Assembly: GCA_021822485.1 (NCBI GenBank)
Contig: JAKAQP010000003.1
Coordinates: 1-64,000 of the forward strand
Direction: 5' to 3'
Source of the DNA: a bacterium
Lineage (GTDB): Bacteria > SZUA-79 > Acidulodesulfobacterales > Acidulodesulfobacteraceae
DNA: 64,000 nt
Below, piece after piece: positions 9,352-17,832 of this stretch; within the stretch, counting starts at the first letter, position 1, and every line of letters begins with the position of its first letter. The notes under the pieces were generated by a model, which was not told the DNA's origin, did no database searches, and saw nothing but the letters and a program-made list of their open reading frames with translations. The position numbers were made by a program, and so were the translations under genes.

Positions 9352-10026
9352 TTAACCTACCAACCTGTTTAACATAGTAGTAGAAAATGAACCTGTCTGT
9401 ATCTTCATAAACATAGAAAGAATCAGCATTGCCGTTACCGTCACCAGAATATCGAATAAAACTACCAGTTCTACTATGAGCGGAAGAGTCGGAACTACGA
9501 CGACCGATAAAAGAAATATTCCGTTTTCTATGACAAGAAGTCCAAGAATATGCGTTATCGTAGTAAATCTCGAGATAATCATAAAAAACCCTACGAATAT
9601 TAAACTTAATGCAATCGAAGAAGCGTTTACGACTATTTTAGAAGAAAACGGGGAAATCAATCTGTATATCAAAAAATAGGCAAAAACCGTTAAAACAACG
9701 CCTGAAATAATAGAAAACGGTATTTTAAGGGTCAATTTTACTTCTTCTTTAATGTTAAATTTTTTTATCATTTTTAAAAGAATGTAAGGAACAAATATAG
9801 TTCTTACGAAAAGCGTTAAAAAAGCGACAAGATACAAATCTACGCTTTGCGCTTCTATTCCCAGAATCAGGGTAAGGACGAATATTAAAAACGACTGGAA
9901 ACCGTAAGCGTGTATATAAAACGAAATCCATCTAGAACTCAGCATTACGAACGAGGACAGAAGAACCAGCGAAACCAGGAGGTCTTCGATAACGTAAATG
10001 TAAAGCGGCATTGAGTATCCAAGCAT
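9352..10026 (-). CDS. HyfE/NuoK-like membrane subunit
   Basis: A 224-residue membrane protein with about six to seven hydrophobic helices, in the position and size of HyfE. The C-terminal part (about 135-220, LGLLVIENGIFLLSVV) shows the NuoK-like pattern with an intramembrane Glu (VIENG). It would link the channel subunits of the membrane arm. It starts 3 bases after the hyfC-like gene ends, so the two are tightly coupled. Confidence 0.8.
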   Translation of the reverse strand: MLGYSMPLYIYVIEDLLVSLVLLSSFVMLSSRWISFYIHAYGFQSFLIFVLTLILGIEAQSVDLYLVAFLTLFVRTIFVPYILLKMIKKFNIKEEVKLTLKIPFSIISGVVLTVFAYFLIYRLISPFSSKIVVNASSIALSLIFVGFFMIISRFTTITHILGLLVIENGIFLLSVVVVPTLPLIVELVVLFDILVTVTAMLILSMFMKIQTGSFSTTMLNRLVG

Positions 10027-10029
10027 TTT

Positions 10030-11001
10030 TTAAAACCCTTTGTATTGAAAAGTCATTATGGCAAGCACGCTTAAAACGAACGCGGCGCCGAAATATTCCT
10101 GATATCTGAAAAACCTTAATCTTGAAATTGCCGTATCTATCACGGCGGCGATTACCCCGATTGCAAGCATTTTTATAATAAGGCTTGCTATAGCTATAAT
10201 AAGAGAGAAGGGGGTATGATTCACGGCTAAACCCCATGGAAACACTAAAACATTAATAAAAATCACCAAAAGTAAAAACTGCTTCATGTATCCCGCCCAT
10301 TTTAATAATGCCAGATACGGTCCGGAGTATTCTAAAATCCTTGCTTCCTCAATCATGCTCATCTCGGCATGGGTGGAAGCGTTAATAGGTCTCCTGTCCG
10401 TATCGGCTAAAAATAACAGGAAAAAGGCGGCAATTATCATAAAATGCGGCGAACTGAAATAAAGAGGCAGGGACGCGGTTATAGTATGAAGCATAACATA
10501 AGGAAGAGTCGATTTTGCGATTAAAGCAACGCCTACAAAAACAAGAATTAGGGTAGGTTCGGAAAGAATGGCAAGAAGGGTGGAGCGCGAAGAACCTAAC
10601 CCGCCGTAGCTTGTGCCGAGGTCAAGGGACGCAATATTTATAAAAAACGATGAAAGAGAAAACAGAAACGCTCCGCCCAGCATATCGCCCATAAACCCGA
10701 GAGGAAGCGGATATGCCGTTAAAACAGGAATCAGAAGGGTTATGAGTATCATCGAAATAAAAGAAACAAACGGAGCCGACCTAAAGACAAACGATGCATC
10801 CTTCGGTATTAAAATTTCTTTATGGAAAAGTTTATAGAGGTCGTAATATGGCTGAAAAACCGACGGTCCCGTCTTGCCTTCTATGATTTCTTCTGCTTTC
10901 GATATAAACCCTGCGATAAAAGGAGAACATACAATAACCGTTAAAACCTGAAAGACTTGAAAAACGGTCGAATTTAGGTATAAATTTAGATAGCCGTTCA
11001 T
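10030..11001 (-). CDS. HyfC/NuoH-like membrane anchor subunit
   Basis: A 323-residue protein with about eight hydrophobic helices. Features of the NuoH/HyfC/HycD family are visible: GPSVFQPYYDLYKLFHKE after the first helix and HAEMSMIEEARILEYSGPYLALLKWA on a cytoplasmic loop, close to the HycD pattern. It anchors the soluble arm to the membrane arm. It is the first gene of the cluster. The nearest Shine-Dalgarno (AAGGAG, 11017-11022) lies an unusually long 15 bases from the ATG, and that sequence can be masked by the upstream leader, so expression is probably controlled at translation initiation. Confidence 0.85.
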   Translation of the reverse strand: MNGYLNLYLNSTVFQVFQVLTVIVCSPFIAGFISKAEEIIEGKTGPSVFQPYYDLYKLFHKEILIPKDASFVFRSAPFVSFISMILITLLIPVLTAYPLPLGFMGDMLGGAFLFSLSSFFINIASLDLGTSYGGLGSSRSTLLAILSEPTLILVFVGVALIAKSTLPYVMLHTITASLPLYFSSPHFMIIAAFFLLFLADTDRRPINASTHAEMSMIEEARILEYSGPYLALLKWAGYMKQFLLLVIFINVLVFPWGLAVNHTPFSLIIAIASLIIKMLAIGVIAAVIDTAISRLRFFRYQEYFGAAFVLSVLAIMTFQYKGF

Positions 11002-11011
11002 TATAATAAGC

Positions 11012-11100
11012 CAATACTCCTTTTTCTACATTGCGTTTAATCAATAAATTGTGCCACGCTTACAATACTGCGTCAACCAATATGCGATGTAGGAGTTATT
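11012..11100 (-). promoter_or_regulatory. Riboswitch expression platform: alternative pairing that masks the ribosome binding site
   Basis: The strand ACTCC-TACATCGC contains the 3' half of the aptamer pseudoknot. It can instead pair with GCAATGTA (7 of 8 bases) and, across a GAAAAA bulge, with GGAGT, the Shine-Dalgarno core of the hyfC-like gene. Pseudoknot and anti-Shine-Dalgarno helix exclude each other. Ligand binding should therefore free the ribosome binding site and switch the cluster on. The pairing is seen in the sequence; the switching is inferred. Confidence 0.6.
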
Positions 11101-11142
11101 AGCTTGTTATTTATACAAAGCGTTTAGGCAAACCCCATTGCC
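11088..11142 (-). promoter_or_regulatory. Fluoride (crcB) riboswitch aptamer
   Basis: Read on the minus strand, a 55-base element fits the crcB/fluoride aptamer as I recall it. P1 is GGC...GCC, followed by the AAACGC joint. P3 is GCTTTGT/ACAAGC with a one-base bulge. The 3' part is GCTAATAACTCCTACA, matching the family GCTGATG...CCTACA. The key pseudoknot forms: GGGGTT in the first loop pairs over six bases with AACTCC (one G-U). It begins about 6 bases after the predicted transcription start of the complex-I-like cluster. No covariance search could be run. Confidence 0.8.
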
Positions 11143-11154
11143 ATAATTTTTATA

Positions 11155-11183
11155 ATTTTGGCATATTACGAAAAATTTGTCAA
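11155..11183 (-). promoter_or_regulatory. Sigma70-type promoter of the Ehr-like cluster
   Basis: Minus-strand TTGACA (11178-11183), a 17-base spacer and CAAAAT (11155-11160). The predicted start is near 11148, just 5' of the riboswitch. The -10 region sits in an imperfect inverted repeat GCCATAATT...AATTTTGGC, which could be an operator. Confidence 0.65.
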
Positions 11184-11241
11184 GAAAAAAGTAACAGAAC
11201 ACCGCCTTAAATGAACCTTAATTTAATTTTAGCAGAATAAT

Positions 11242-11695
11242 TCAAGCAATTATCTTTTTATATTTAAGATATTTAATTATGTTTAAATAAACATTACAAA
11301 TATCTTCGAAGACCGTCGCCGCCAGCTTTATATCTTTTACGATTTCATCTTCATTAAGAGGATATTCATGCGATAAACCGTTCCTTAATTCCCTATATAA
11401 TCATTCCATTTATCTGAGCTGTCTATTATTTCTAATTTTTCCATTTTATCAAAAATGTCTATAAAAGACATATTTCTTTTATATTCTCCTAAACTCGCCA
11501 AAACTTCTTTAAAAAGCTTTTCGCCCATTAAGTCCTGAATTTTAATAAACGAAAAATAAAAGAATCTATAACGCGCCTTTTGTTATCGTCGTCAAAAAAT
11601 TGCGGCGTTAACGCATTCCAAGATTTTATTTCTTTATAATCGCTTTCGGCTCTTTTTATATTAATATCTATAATTTCGAGCGTTTCTTCTAGCAT
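11242..11695 (-). pseudogene. HepT-like HEPN RNase toxin remnant, two frameshifts
   Basis: Absent from the ORF track because it is broken. From the ATG at 11695 the reading is MLEETLEIIDINIKRAESDY... to RRVIDSFIFR. A missing base shifts frame, after which FIKIQDLMGEKLFKEVLASL... continues to WNDYI. A second missing base shifts it again into RELRNGLSHEYPLNEDEIV... and a stop at 11242. Joined, this is a helical HEPN protein of about 150 residues with the RNGLSH (RX4H) catalytic signature of HepT-type toxins. Its start overlaps the end of the nucleotidyltransferase remnant, as in intact hepT/mntA pairs. Neither shift lies in a long homopolymer, so decay is more likely than sequencing error. Confidence 0.75.
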
Positions 11696-11986
11696 AGTAA
11701 AATTCCCTCGTTCTTAGCCGTTTCCTGAATAGGCTTAAATTGAGAAAAAGGAGTTTTTACTATTAAATCCACTTTTCTGTCTGCCGCAAGCCTGCGAAAG
11801 CTTGTTAAAAACTTAAGTTCGGCAAGTTTTTCGACATCTTTGTCCGTTTCAATAAATATATCTATATCTCCGCCCTTCTTATCGTCGTATATTCTGCTTC
11901 CGAAAAGATAAACCTTAGCATTATTGCCGAAGTATTTTTTTTGCCTGTTCTATCAATACCCTTTTTTCTAAATCGGAAAGTCTCAT
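11689..11986 (-). pseudogene. MntA-like minimal nucleotidyltransferase (antitoxin) remnant, one frameshift
   Basis: From the ATG at 11986 the reading is MRLSDLEKRVLIEQAKK, then a frameshift in a run of eight A. Removing one A restores YFGNNAKVYLFGSRIYDDKKGGDIDIFIETD through to KNEGILLC. The GSR...DIDIF motif is that of MNT-fold nucleotidyltransferases, which act as antitoxins by AMPylating HepT toxins. It overlaps the HEPN remnant by 7 bases. The homopolymer location means this shift alone could be a sequencing error, but the partner gene has two further shifts. Confidence 0.75.
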
Positions 11987-12141
11987 TGTTTTTTGACATA
12001 TTTACTGTGAAAAAGATTAATTTATTTGTATTTTATCATAAAATCTAATATTTTTAACAAAATTTGTTTTGACATGATGAATTTGATTAAATAATAAAAT
12101 AGTCGTACGTATTTAGAAAATAAAGAGGATTCTAATAAAAA

Positions 12142-12870
12142 CTAGATTGCCGTATTGGATATTGCCTTATTCTGCAATTCCGTGATTTTTGCGACCGCCT
12201 TTTTAGAAAGGTTATAAAGTTTGTCGAGAACTTCAAATTCTATGGGCGTTTTTTCGGCGCATCCCTGAATTTCGATAATTTTTTGGCTGCCCGTCAGTAT
12301 AAAATTAAAATCCAGATCGGCGGTCGAATCTTCCGAGTAATCTAAATCTACCAGAATTTCTCCGTTTACTATGCCTATGCTTATTGCGGCGACGGAGTCG
12401 TAAAACGGCATTTTTTCAATTTTTTCCTCTTTTATAAGATTTAAAAACGCTAAGTATGCGGCTACGTAAGCGCCGGTTATTGATGCCGTTCTCGTTCCGC
12501 CGTCGGCGCTTATAACGTCGCAGTCTATAAGAATAGTTATGCCGGGAAAATATGAAAAATTAATAACCGACCTAAGCGACCTGCCGATTAACCTCTGTAT
12601 CTCCTGCGCCCTTCCGTTTACTTTTCCTTTTGACGAATCCCTCGGTATTCTGCTTTGCGTAGACCTTGGGAGCATCGAATATTCCGCCGTAAGCCATCCC
12701 TCTTCTTTGTCTTTTAAAAACGGCGGCACCTTATAATCTACGGATGCGGTGCATATTACCTTGGTATCCCCGACTTCTACTAGGCAGGAGCCCTCGGCAT
12801 ATTTCATGTAACCGGAAGTAATAACCATAGGCCTCATTTCATCGGCAACCCTGTTATTATTTCTTAACAT
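12142..12870 (-). CDS. rph: Ribonuclease PH
   Basis: A 242-residue phosphorolytic 3'-5' exoribonuclease of full family length that trims tRNA 3' ends. Recognisable blocks are RPMVITSGYMKYAEGSCLVEVGDTKVICTASV at the N-terminus, GWLTAEYSMLPRSTQSR, GRAQEIQRLIGRSLRSV and the acidic SADGGTRTASITGAY with the active-site aspartate region. It is the last gene of the long minus-strand block, directly after the Sec-TusA-like gene. The facing intergenic region holds only a possible promoter pointing the other way. Confidence 0.95.
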   Translation of the reverse strand: MLRNNNRVADEMRPMVITSGYMKYAEGSCLVEVGDTKVICTASVDYKVPPFLKDKEEGWLTAEYSMLPRSTQSRIPRDSSKGKVNGRAQEIQRLIGRSLRSVINFSYFPGITILIDCDVISADGGTRTASITGAYVAAYLAFLNLIKEEKIEKMPFYDSVAAISIGIVNGEILVDLDYSEDSTADLDFNFILTGSQKIIEIQGCAEKTPIEFEVLDKLYNLSKKAVAKITELQNKAISNTAI

Positions 12871-12876
12871 TTTTAT

Positions 12877-13134
12877 TTATTCCCAGTTTTTATTTTTTAT
12901 GAAAAATACGTAGAGGTCTTTTAAGTCTACCGCATTTAGCAACTGCACGCCCATTAAAGAACATAATGCGGGTATATCGTTTAATAAAGAATCCTTATCC
13001 GAAATTACGGTTAAGATATCGTTTTGTTTCAAAGTTTTAAGTTTACGGACGACCGCCCATACCGGAGGGCCTCAGCAAAGCCCCCTGATGTCGAGTACGT
13101 TAACGCCGTAATTTAATAGTTGTTTGTTCTCCAT
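12877..13134 (-). CDS. TusA/SirA-like protein with probable selenocysteine (in-frame TGA)
   Basis: Not in the ORF track because codon 21 is TGA (13072-13074). Read through, it gives an 85-residue protein starting MENKQLLNYGVNVLDIRGLC-U-GPPVWAVVRKL, the size and pattern of TusA-family sulfur carriers. The TGA lies exactly where the family has its single catalytic cysteine (GLxCPxP). An AGGAG ribosome binding site sits 7 bases before the ATG, and the frame stays open to a TAA next to rph. A SECIS-like hairpin follows the TGA. Inferred function is a selenol-based sulfur or selenium transfer protein. A nonsense-mutated pseudogene is the alternative, but open frame, position and hairpin argue against it. 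Confidence 0.8.
13044..13061 (-). promoter_or_regulatory. Bacterial SECIS-like hairpin downstream of the TGA
   Basis: Seventeen bases after the TGA the minus strand reads TATGGGC-GGTC-GTCCGTA. This is a seven-pair stem (two G-U) with a GGUC apical loop. A GGUC loop and a 16-37 base distance from UGA are features of bacterial SECIS elements such as that of fdhF, which SelB binds. The hairpin lies inside the coding region, as in other bacteria. Confidence 0.75.
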
Positions 13135-13184
13135 TTTTACTCCTTTCTAATTTGATTAGTTAAGTTTTTATAAGCCGAATTAAC

Positions 13185-13646
13185 TTATTTAACCTTTATC
13201 GCCGCATCTAAAATACCGTTTATAAATGCCGGAGATTCGTCGTTTCCGAATTTTTTTGCGATTTCTACCGCCTCGTTAATAACGACGTTTTTGGGAGTTT
13301 CAGGTGCAAAAATAATCTCGTAAATAGAAAGTCTCAACAAATTTCTGTCCACGCGGGACATTCTTTCTATACTCCAGTTTTTGGAAATATTTTTTATTAC
13401 TTCGTCGATTTTTTTTAAATTTATCAGCGTTCCCTTAACTATGGAAGAAAAAAAATCGAATATTTCCGCGGTATCTTTCTTTTTATTTAAATCTTCTTTT
13501 GTTTTTATAAATCCGTCTCTCTTTAGGCTTTCCACGGCAAAATCGTTATAAAATCTGTTTATTTTATAATCCAAATTGCTTATATCGCCGTCTTCTTCAT
13601 ATAAAAATTGCAGCGCCAGCTCTCTTGCTTTTCTTCTTTTGGTCAT
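13185..13646 (-). CDS. nusB: Transcription antitermination factor NusB
   Basis: A 153-residue all-helical RNA-binding protein of the NusB family, acting with NusE/S10 in rRNA antitermination. The N-terminus KRRKARELALQFLYEED is the conserved RNA-binding arm. The C-terminal half has NWSIERMSRVDRNLLRLSIYEI and VVINEAVEIAKKFGNDESPAFINGILD, both strong family signatures. The linker around 40-85 is slightly long. It follows ribH by 18 bases, the usual ribH-nusB order. Confidence 0.95.
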   Translation of the reverse strand: MTKRRKARELALQFLYEEDGDISNLDYKINRFYNDFAVESLKRDGFIKTKEDLNKKKDTAEIFDFFSSIVKGTLINLKKIDEVIKNISKNWSIERMSRVDRNLLRLSIYEIIFAPETPKNVVINEAVEIAKKFGNDESPAFINGILDAAIKVK

Positions 13647-13664
13647 ATACGGCTTATTTTATTT

Positions 13665-14150
13665 TCAGCTCTTCTTAATTTTTGCGTAAAGACTTGCCAT
13701 TTCGACCGCAGACATTGCGGCATCGAAACCTTTGTTACCCATCTTAGTTCCTGCGCGCGATATAGCCTGTTCGATTGATTCCGCGGTTATAATTCCGTAA
13801 CTTACCGGAACGTTATAATGAATCGAAAGTTCGGAAATTAATTTCGTAACTTGATTAGATAAAAGGTCAAAGTGGGTAGTTTCGCCTCTTATCAAAGTTC
13901 CTAAGCATATTACGGCGTCATATTTTTTTGTTTCCAGCAGCATTTTTACCGCCATAGGAATTTCAAACGCTCCGGGAACTTTTACTACAGAAACGCTATC
14001 ATCCGCAGCGCCGGCTCTTTTAAGATAATCTAAGGCTCCGGACAAAAGTTTGCCGTTAATAAAATCGTTAAATCTCGATATAACTATGCCGAATTTAAAA
14101 CCGGCGGCTTTAAGCTCTCCTTCAATCAAATTAAAACCGTGCATTCCCAT
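13665..14150 (-). CDS. ribH: 6,7-dimethyl-8-ribityllumazine synthase
   Basis: A 161-residue protein, normal length for the family. It condenses the ribityl-uracil amine with dihydroxybutanone phosphate in the penultimate riboflavin step. Seen motifs: SRFNDFINGKLLSGAL, the substrate-binding VPGAFEIP, ICLGTLIRGETTHFDL with the catalytic His, and GTKMGNKGFDAAMSAVEMASL at the C-terminus. It lies between ribBA and nusB in the rib block. Confidence 0.96.
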   Translation of the reverse strand: MGMHGFNLIEGELKAAGFKFGIVISRFNDFINGKLLSGALDYLKRAGAADDSVSVVKVPGAFEIPMAVKMLLETKKYDAVICLGTLIRGETTHFDLLSNQVTKLISELSIHYNVPVSYGIITAESIEQAISRAGTKMGNKGFDAAMSAVEMASLYAKIKKS

Positions 14151-14193
14151 TGCATACTCCCTTAAATTAAATAATTAAATTATAATTATAGTT

Positions 14194-15399
14194 TTACTTA
14201 ATTTTCAACAGATGTCCCATTTTTTCTTTTTTAGTTTCAAGATAGTGTTTATTGGTTTCGTTAGGACATATCTCTATGGGAACCCTTTCTACTACGCTTA
14301 GTCCGTATCCTTCAAGCCCTATTATTTTTTTAGGATTATTAGTCATAAGCCTCATTTTCCCTACTCCTATATCGACCAAAATTTGAGCGCCTACGCCGTA
14401 TTCCCTTAAATCGGCTTTAAATCCTAATTTTTCATTGGCTTCTACCGTATCGTAGCCTTCGTCTTGCAGGTTATATGCCTTTAATTTATTTACCAAGCCG
14501 ATTCCCCTGCCTTCCTGCATTAAATAAAGTATTACGCCTTTACCTTCCTCGTCTATCATTTTCATAGCCGCCTTTAACTGGTCTCCGCAGTCGCACCTCA
14601 TAGATCCGAAAATATCTCCGGTAAGACACTGCGAATGAACTCTTACCAAAACTGGCTCATTCTTGTTAATTTCTCCCTTAACTAAAGCAACATGTTCTTC
14701 AAAGTCTATATCGTTAGAATAAGCTATAATTTTAAAATCCCCTGCAAATTCGGTAGGAATTTTAGATTCGACAAGCCGCTTAACGTGTTTTTCATGCTTA
14801 AGCCTGTAATTTATCAAATCTTTAATGGTTAAAATTTTAATATCGAATTTTTTTGAAAACTCTATTAAATCAGGCATTCTCGCCATAGTTCCGTTGTCGT
14901 GCATTATTTCGCATATAACTCCGTATGGCTTTAAACCTGCTATTCTGGCTATATCTATAGAGCCTTCCGTCTGTCCGGTTCTTGTTAGTACGCCGCCGTT
15001 TTTACCCCTAAGAGGGAAAATATGGCCGGGTCTTACCAGGTCTGAGGGTTTTGCGTCGTCCTTTATAGCCGTTAATATAGTTTTCGCCCTGTCGTGCGCA
15101 GAGATGCCGGTCGTAACTCCCTCTTTAGCCTCAATAGAAATGGTAAACGCCGTAGTAAATTTTGACTCGTTATTAACCACCATAGGCGGGAGATCTAAAC
15201 TGTCGGCTTTTTCTTCGGTAAGCGTAAGGCATATTAAGCCTCTGGCATATTTCGTCATAAAGTTTATAATTTCAGGGGTGGTATGCTCGGCCGCTACTAC
15301 TAAATCTCCTTCGTTTTCCCTGTCCTCGTCGTCGACGAGTATAATCATTTTACCTTCTTTTATATCTGCAGCCGCCTCTTCTACGGTAGCTAAACTCAT
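14194..15399 (-). CDS. ribBA: Bifunctional DHBP synthase / GTP cyclohydrolase II
   Basis: A 401-residue fusion. Residues 1-200 are RibB, which makes 3,4-dihydroxy-2-butanone 4-phosphate ([33 protein letters not shown]). Residues about 205-400 are RibA, GTP cyclohydrolase II, with the zinc site [15 protein letters not shown] and the catalytic region [17 protein letters not shown]. It supplies both entry substrates of riboflavin synthesis. Both domains look intact. No FMN riboswitch is seen upstream. Confidence 0.96.
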   Translation of the reverse strand: MSLATVEEAAADIKEGKMIILVDDEDRENEGDLVVAAEHTTPEIINFMTKYARGLICLTLTEEKADSLDLPPMVVNNESKFTTAFTISIEAKEGVTTGISAHDRAKTILTAIKDDAKPSDLVRPGHIFPLRGKNGGVLTRTGQTEGSIDIARIAGLKPYGVICEIMHDNGTMARMPDLIEFSKKFDIKILTIKDLINYRLKHEKHVKRLVESKIPTEFAGDFKIIAYSNDIDFEEHVALVKGEINKNEPVLVRVHSQCLTGDIFGSMRCDCGDQLKAAMKMIDEEGKGVILYLMQEGRGIGLVNKLKAYNLQDEGYDTVEANEKLGFKADLREYGVGAQILVDIGVGKMRLMTNNPKKIIGLEGYGLSVVERVPIEICPNETNKHYLETKKEKMGHLLKIK

Positions 15400-15466
15400 A
15401 ATATGTCGTCTCCTTTTTTTTAATGCAATCGCACAATACTATATTTAGCATATATGCGCTATAATT

Positions 15467-16168
15467 TTAAATAAACCCGTTTTCGGTTAAAAATTCCATC
15501 GTCACGCCTCCCGCTTTGCCGTAGCCGTTTCCTTCTTTGACCGCATTACCTTCGCCGCCGCGGATAAGTTTCGACGCTCCTAAATCGTTTAAACGGCTGA
15601 CGACCGTTCTTTCTATTATATCGGATTCGATATTTACGTAATCGCCGGTAGTTTTATAATTAAGATTAGTTTCTCTATACGTTAACGGAATAATGCTGAC
15701 TAAAAATGTATCGCTTTTAACTTCGTTAACCGTAAGGCTGATTCCGTCAATAGACGCCGAACCTTTTGCGATTATGTATTTTTCTAAATTATCGTCTATC
15801 GAATACGTTATTTTTATGCCGATTATTATAGAGTTGCCGAGTTTTTTAGTTTCGGTTATTTTCCCTATGCCGTCTATGTGTCCTAGAACAAAATGTCCCG
15901 AGATATCCGAATTAACCGAAAGAGCCGGTTCTATATTTACGGCTTCGTTAATTTTCAAATATTTTAACGCGGACGCATTAAACGTCGCAGGCGTATAATC
16001 GAAAGATAAAACCGGATAAGCTATTTTCTTCACCGTAAGACATACTCCGTTGACCGAAATACTCTGCCCTATATATGCGCTTTTTCCTGCGCTTTTTGCG
16101 GCTATCGAAATAACGCCTCCGCTTATAGATTTAACTTTACCAAGCTCTTTTATGATGCCTGTAAACAT
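15467..16168 (-). CDS. ribE: Riboflavin synthase, alpha subunit
   Basis: A 233-residue protein made of two lumazine-binding repeats. The first starts MFTGIIKELGKVKSI with GQSISVNGVCLTV; the second has GHFVLGHIDGIGKI and GSASIDGISLTV. It dismutates two lumazines to riboflavin and the pyrimidine that is recycled. The C-terminal 30 residues are Gly-rich and longer than usual. It lies between ribD and ribBA. Confidence 0.95.
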   Translation of the reverse strand: MFTGIIKELGKVKSISGGVISIAAKSAGKSAYIGQSISVNGVCLTVKKIAYPVLSFDYTPATFNASALKYLKINEAVNIEPALSVNSDISGHFVLGHIDGIGKITETKKLGNSIIIGIKITYSIDDNLEKYIIAKGSASIDGISLTVNEVKSDTFLVSIIPLTYRETNLNYKTTGDYVNIESDIIERTVVSRLNDLGASKLIRGGEGNAVKEGNGYGKAGGVTMEFLTENGFI

Positions 16169-16226
16169 AAAATATACATTATCTTAAATTTAATATATTT
16201 ATACTTCTTATACAAAATATAACGGT

Positions 16227-17405
16227 CTAAGTAAATTCGGGATAATACGATAAGAATGCATCGTCTTTAATTTTTTTTATGCTTAAACCTGAAAAATTAA
16301 TTTTTTCTTTAAATTCTAAATTCAGCCGTCCAAACAGGTCTAATCCGTTTTTTCTTCCTAAAAAATAAGGAGTAAAGTTAAAAATTATCTTATCGCAAAA
16401 TCTTTCTTTTATTAGCGAACTAAAAAGTTCCGGACCGGCTTCGACTAATATTCCGGTTATTTTTAATTCCCCACATTTTTTAAATACATATTCCAAGTTT
16501 AATAATTTTTTACCTTCTTTAATATTATAATATACATCTGTTATAATTGCACCTTTTTCTTCTAAATGCTTTTTTCTTTCTACTTTTGCTTTATCGTAAT
16601 CATTTGAAGCAAAAATTAAAACATCGCCGTGACTTTCAAAAATTTTTGAGCTTGGAGGGGTATTTAAATAAGAATCTAAAACTATTTTAGTCCACCTTTT
16701 TTTTAGAAATTTTTCTTTCATATTAGATTTATTTATTCTAACGTCTAACGAAGAATCGTCTTTTATAAGGGTTTTTGCCGATATCATCACGGCATCGTTG
16801 ATAAATCTAGTATAATGCGTATATTCTAAAGATTTAGGCGACGAGAGATATACTTTTTCGGTATCGGTTTTATAGCCCAAATTTCCGTCTAAAGTTACGG
16901 CCTCTTTAACGGTTATAAAAGGCATACCCGTAGTTATGTATTTAAAAAAAATTTCGTTAATCCGATTAGCTTCTTTTGATAGAACTCCGTCTTTTACTTC
17001 AATACCGTTATTTATTAAATATTCCAATCCTTTTCCCGATACCAAAGGGTTTGGGTCTTTAATAGCCGATACTACTCTTTTTATTCCCGACTCTTTAATT
17101 TTATGAACGCACGGAGGGGTTTTTCCGAAATGGCTGCACGGCTCTAACGTTACGTATATAGTAGCGCCTTCGGCGTCTTTTCCCGCATTATTTAAAGCTA
17201 TAACTTCCGCATGGGGCTGTCCGGCTTTTTCGTGAAATCCTTCGCCGACTATAATACCGTTTTTAACTACTACGGCTCCGACGGCGGGATTGGGAGAAGT
17301 TAATCCTTGTCCTTTTTTTGCAAGATTTAAGGCTCTTGCTATAAAATATTCGTCTTTGCCGTCTGTATGTTTACTAAGATTTTTTTTTGATGAGTTCGGA
17401 GACAT
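16227..17405 (-). CDS. ribD: Bifunctional riboflavin deaminase/reductase
   Basis: A 392-residue protein. The N-terminal deaminase (about 20-160) has zinc ligands in HAEVIALNNAG and EPCSHFGKTPPC. The C-terminal reductase (about 165-385) has TVKEAVTLDGNLGY and GILVEAGPELFSSLI. It performs the second and third steps from GTP towards riboflavin. The start region overlaps the end of nrdR by about 30 bases. A start at the listed ATG gives a 20-residue polar leader before the deaminase, so the true start could be a little further in. Confidence 0.94.
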   Translation of the reverse strand: MSPNSSKKNLSKHTDGKDEYFIARALNLAKKGQGLTSPNPAVGAVVVKNGIIVGEGFHEKAGQPHAEVIALNNAGKDAEGATIYVTLEPCSHFGKTPPCVHKIKESGIKRVVSAIKDPNPLVSGKGLEYLINNGIEVKDGVLSKEANRINEIFFKYITTGMPFITVKEAVTLDGNLGYKTDTEKVYLSSPKSLEYTHYTRFINDAVMISAKTLIKDDSSLDVRINKSNMKEKFLKKRWTKIVLDSYLNTPPSSKIFESHGDVLIFASNDYDKAKVERKKHLEEKGAIITDVYYNIKEGKKLLNLEYVFKKCGELKITGILVEAGPELFSSLIKERFCDKIIFNFTPYFLGRKNGLDLFGRLNLEFKEKINFSGLSIKKIKDDAFLSYYPEFT

Positions 17406-17832
17406 TTTCGTATAACTCGTTTATATCTTTAAAGGAAAGATAGACGGAAGCAAATCGGACGTAACTTATTGCATCCAAATTTTTTAATTTATTTAAGACA
17501 TGCTTTCCTATTTCTTCGCTTTTTATCTCTTTTAAATTCGTTTCCTCGAACCATTTCTCTATTGAAATGACTATTTCTTCTATGTTGTAGTACGGAACGG
17601 GCCTTTTCTCGCATGCTTTTATTAAACCGTTGAGAACTTTTTGCCTGTCGAACGATTCTCTTCTTCCGTCTTTTTTAATTATTAAAGGAGATGAAGAAAT
17701 AACGGTTTCTAAAGTAGTAAACCTTTTTCCGCAGACGTTACACTGTCTTTTTCGTTTAGTAGATCTACCGTCTTTAGATATTCTAGAATCTACTACTTTG
17801 TCATCGTCGTTAAGGCAAAAAGGGCATTTCAT
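17374..17832 (-). CDS. nrdR: Transcriptional repressor NrdR
   Basis: A 152-residue repressor of ribonucleotide reductase genes. It has the N-terminal zinc ribbon ([20 protein letters not shown]...[12 protein letters not shown]) and the ATP-cone (about 45-135, [29 protein letters not shown]). Normal family length. Its start overlaps the glyA stop by 4 bases; the glyA-nrdR-ribD order is common in deltaproteobacteria-like genomes. Confidence 0.96.
   Translation of the reverse strand: MKCPFCLNDDDKVVDSRISKDGRSTKRKRQCNVCGKRFTTLETVISSSPLIIKKDGRRESFDRQKVLNGLIKACEKRPVPYYNIEEIVISIEKWFEETNLKEIKSEEIGKHVLNKLKNLDAISYVRFASVYLSFKDINELYENVSELIKKKS

Noticed and set aside
3672-11001. Formate hydrogenlyase or hydrogenase-4 call for the cluster
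   Set aside because: The large subunit lacks all Ni-Fe ligand cysteines and no formate dehydrogenase or hydrogenase maturation gene is present.
12069-12097. Plus-strand promoter TTGACA-N17-TAATAA
   Set aside because: It would only transcribe antisense into rph; probably chance in AT-rich DNA.
12877-13134. Nonsense-mutated tusA pseudogene
   Set aside because: The TGA is at the catalytic Cys position, followed by a SECIS-like hairpin, with an otherwise intact frame and ribosome binding site.
14825-15448. 207-residue plus-strand ORF
   Set aside because: Antisense shadow of ribBA with no family features.
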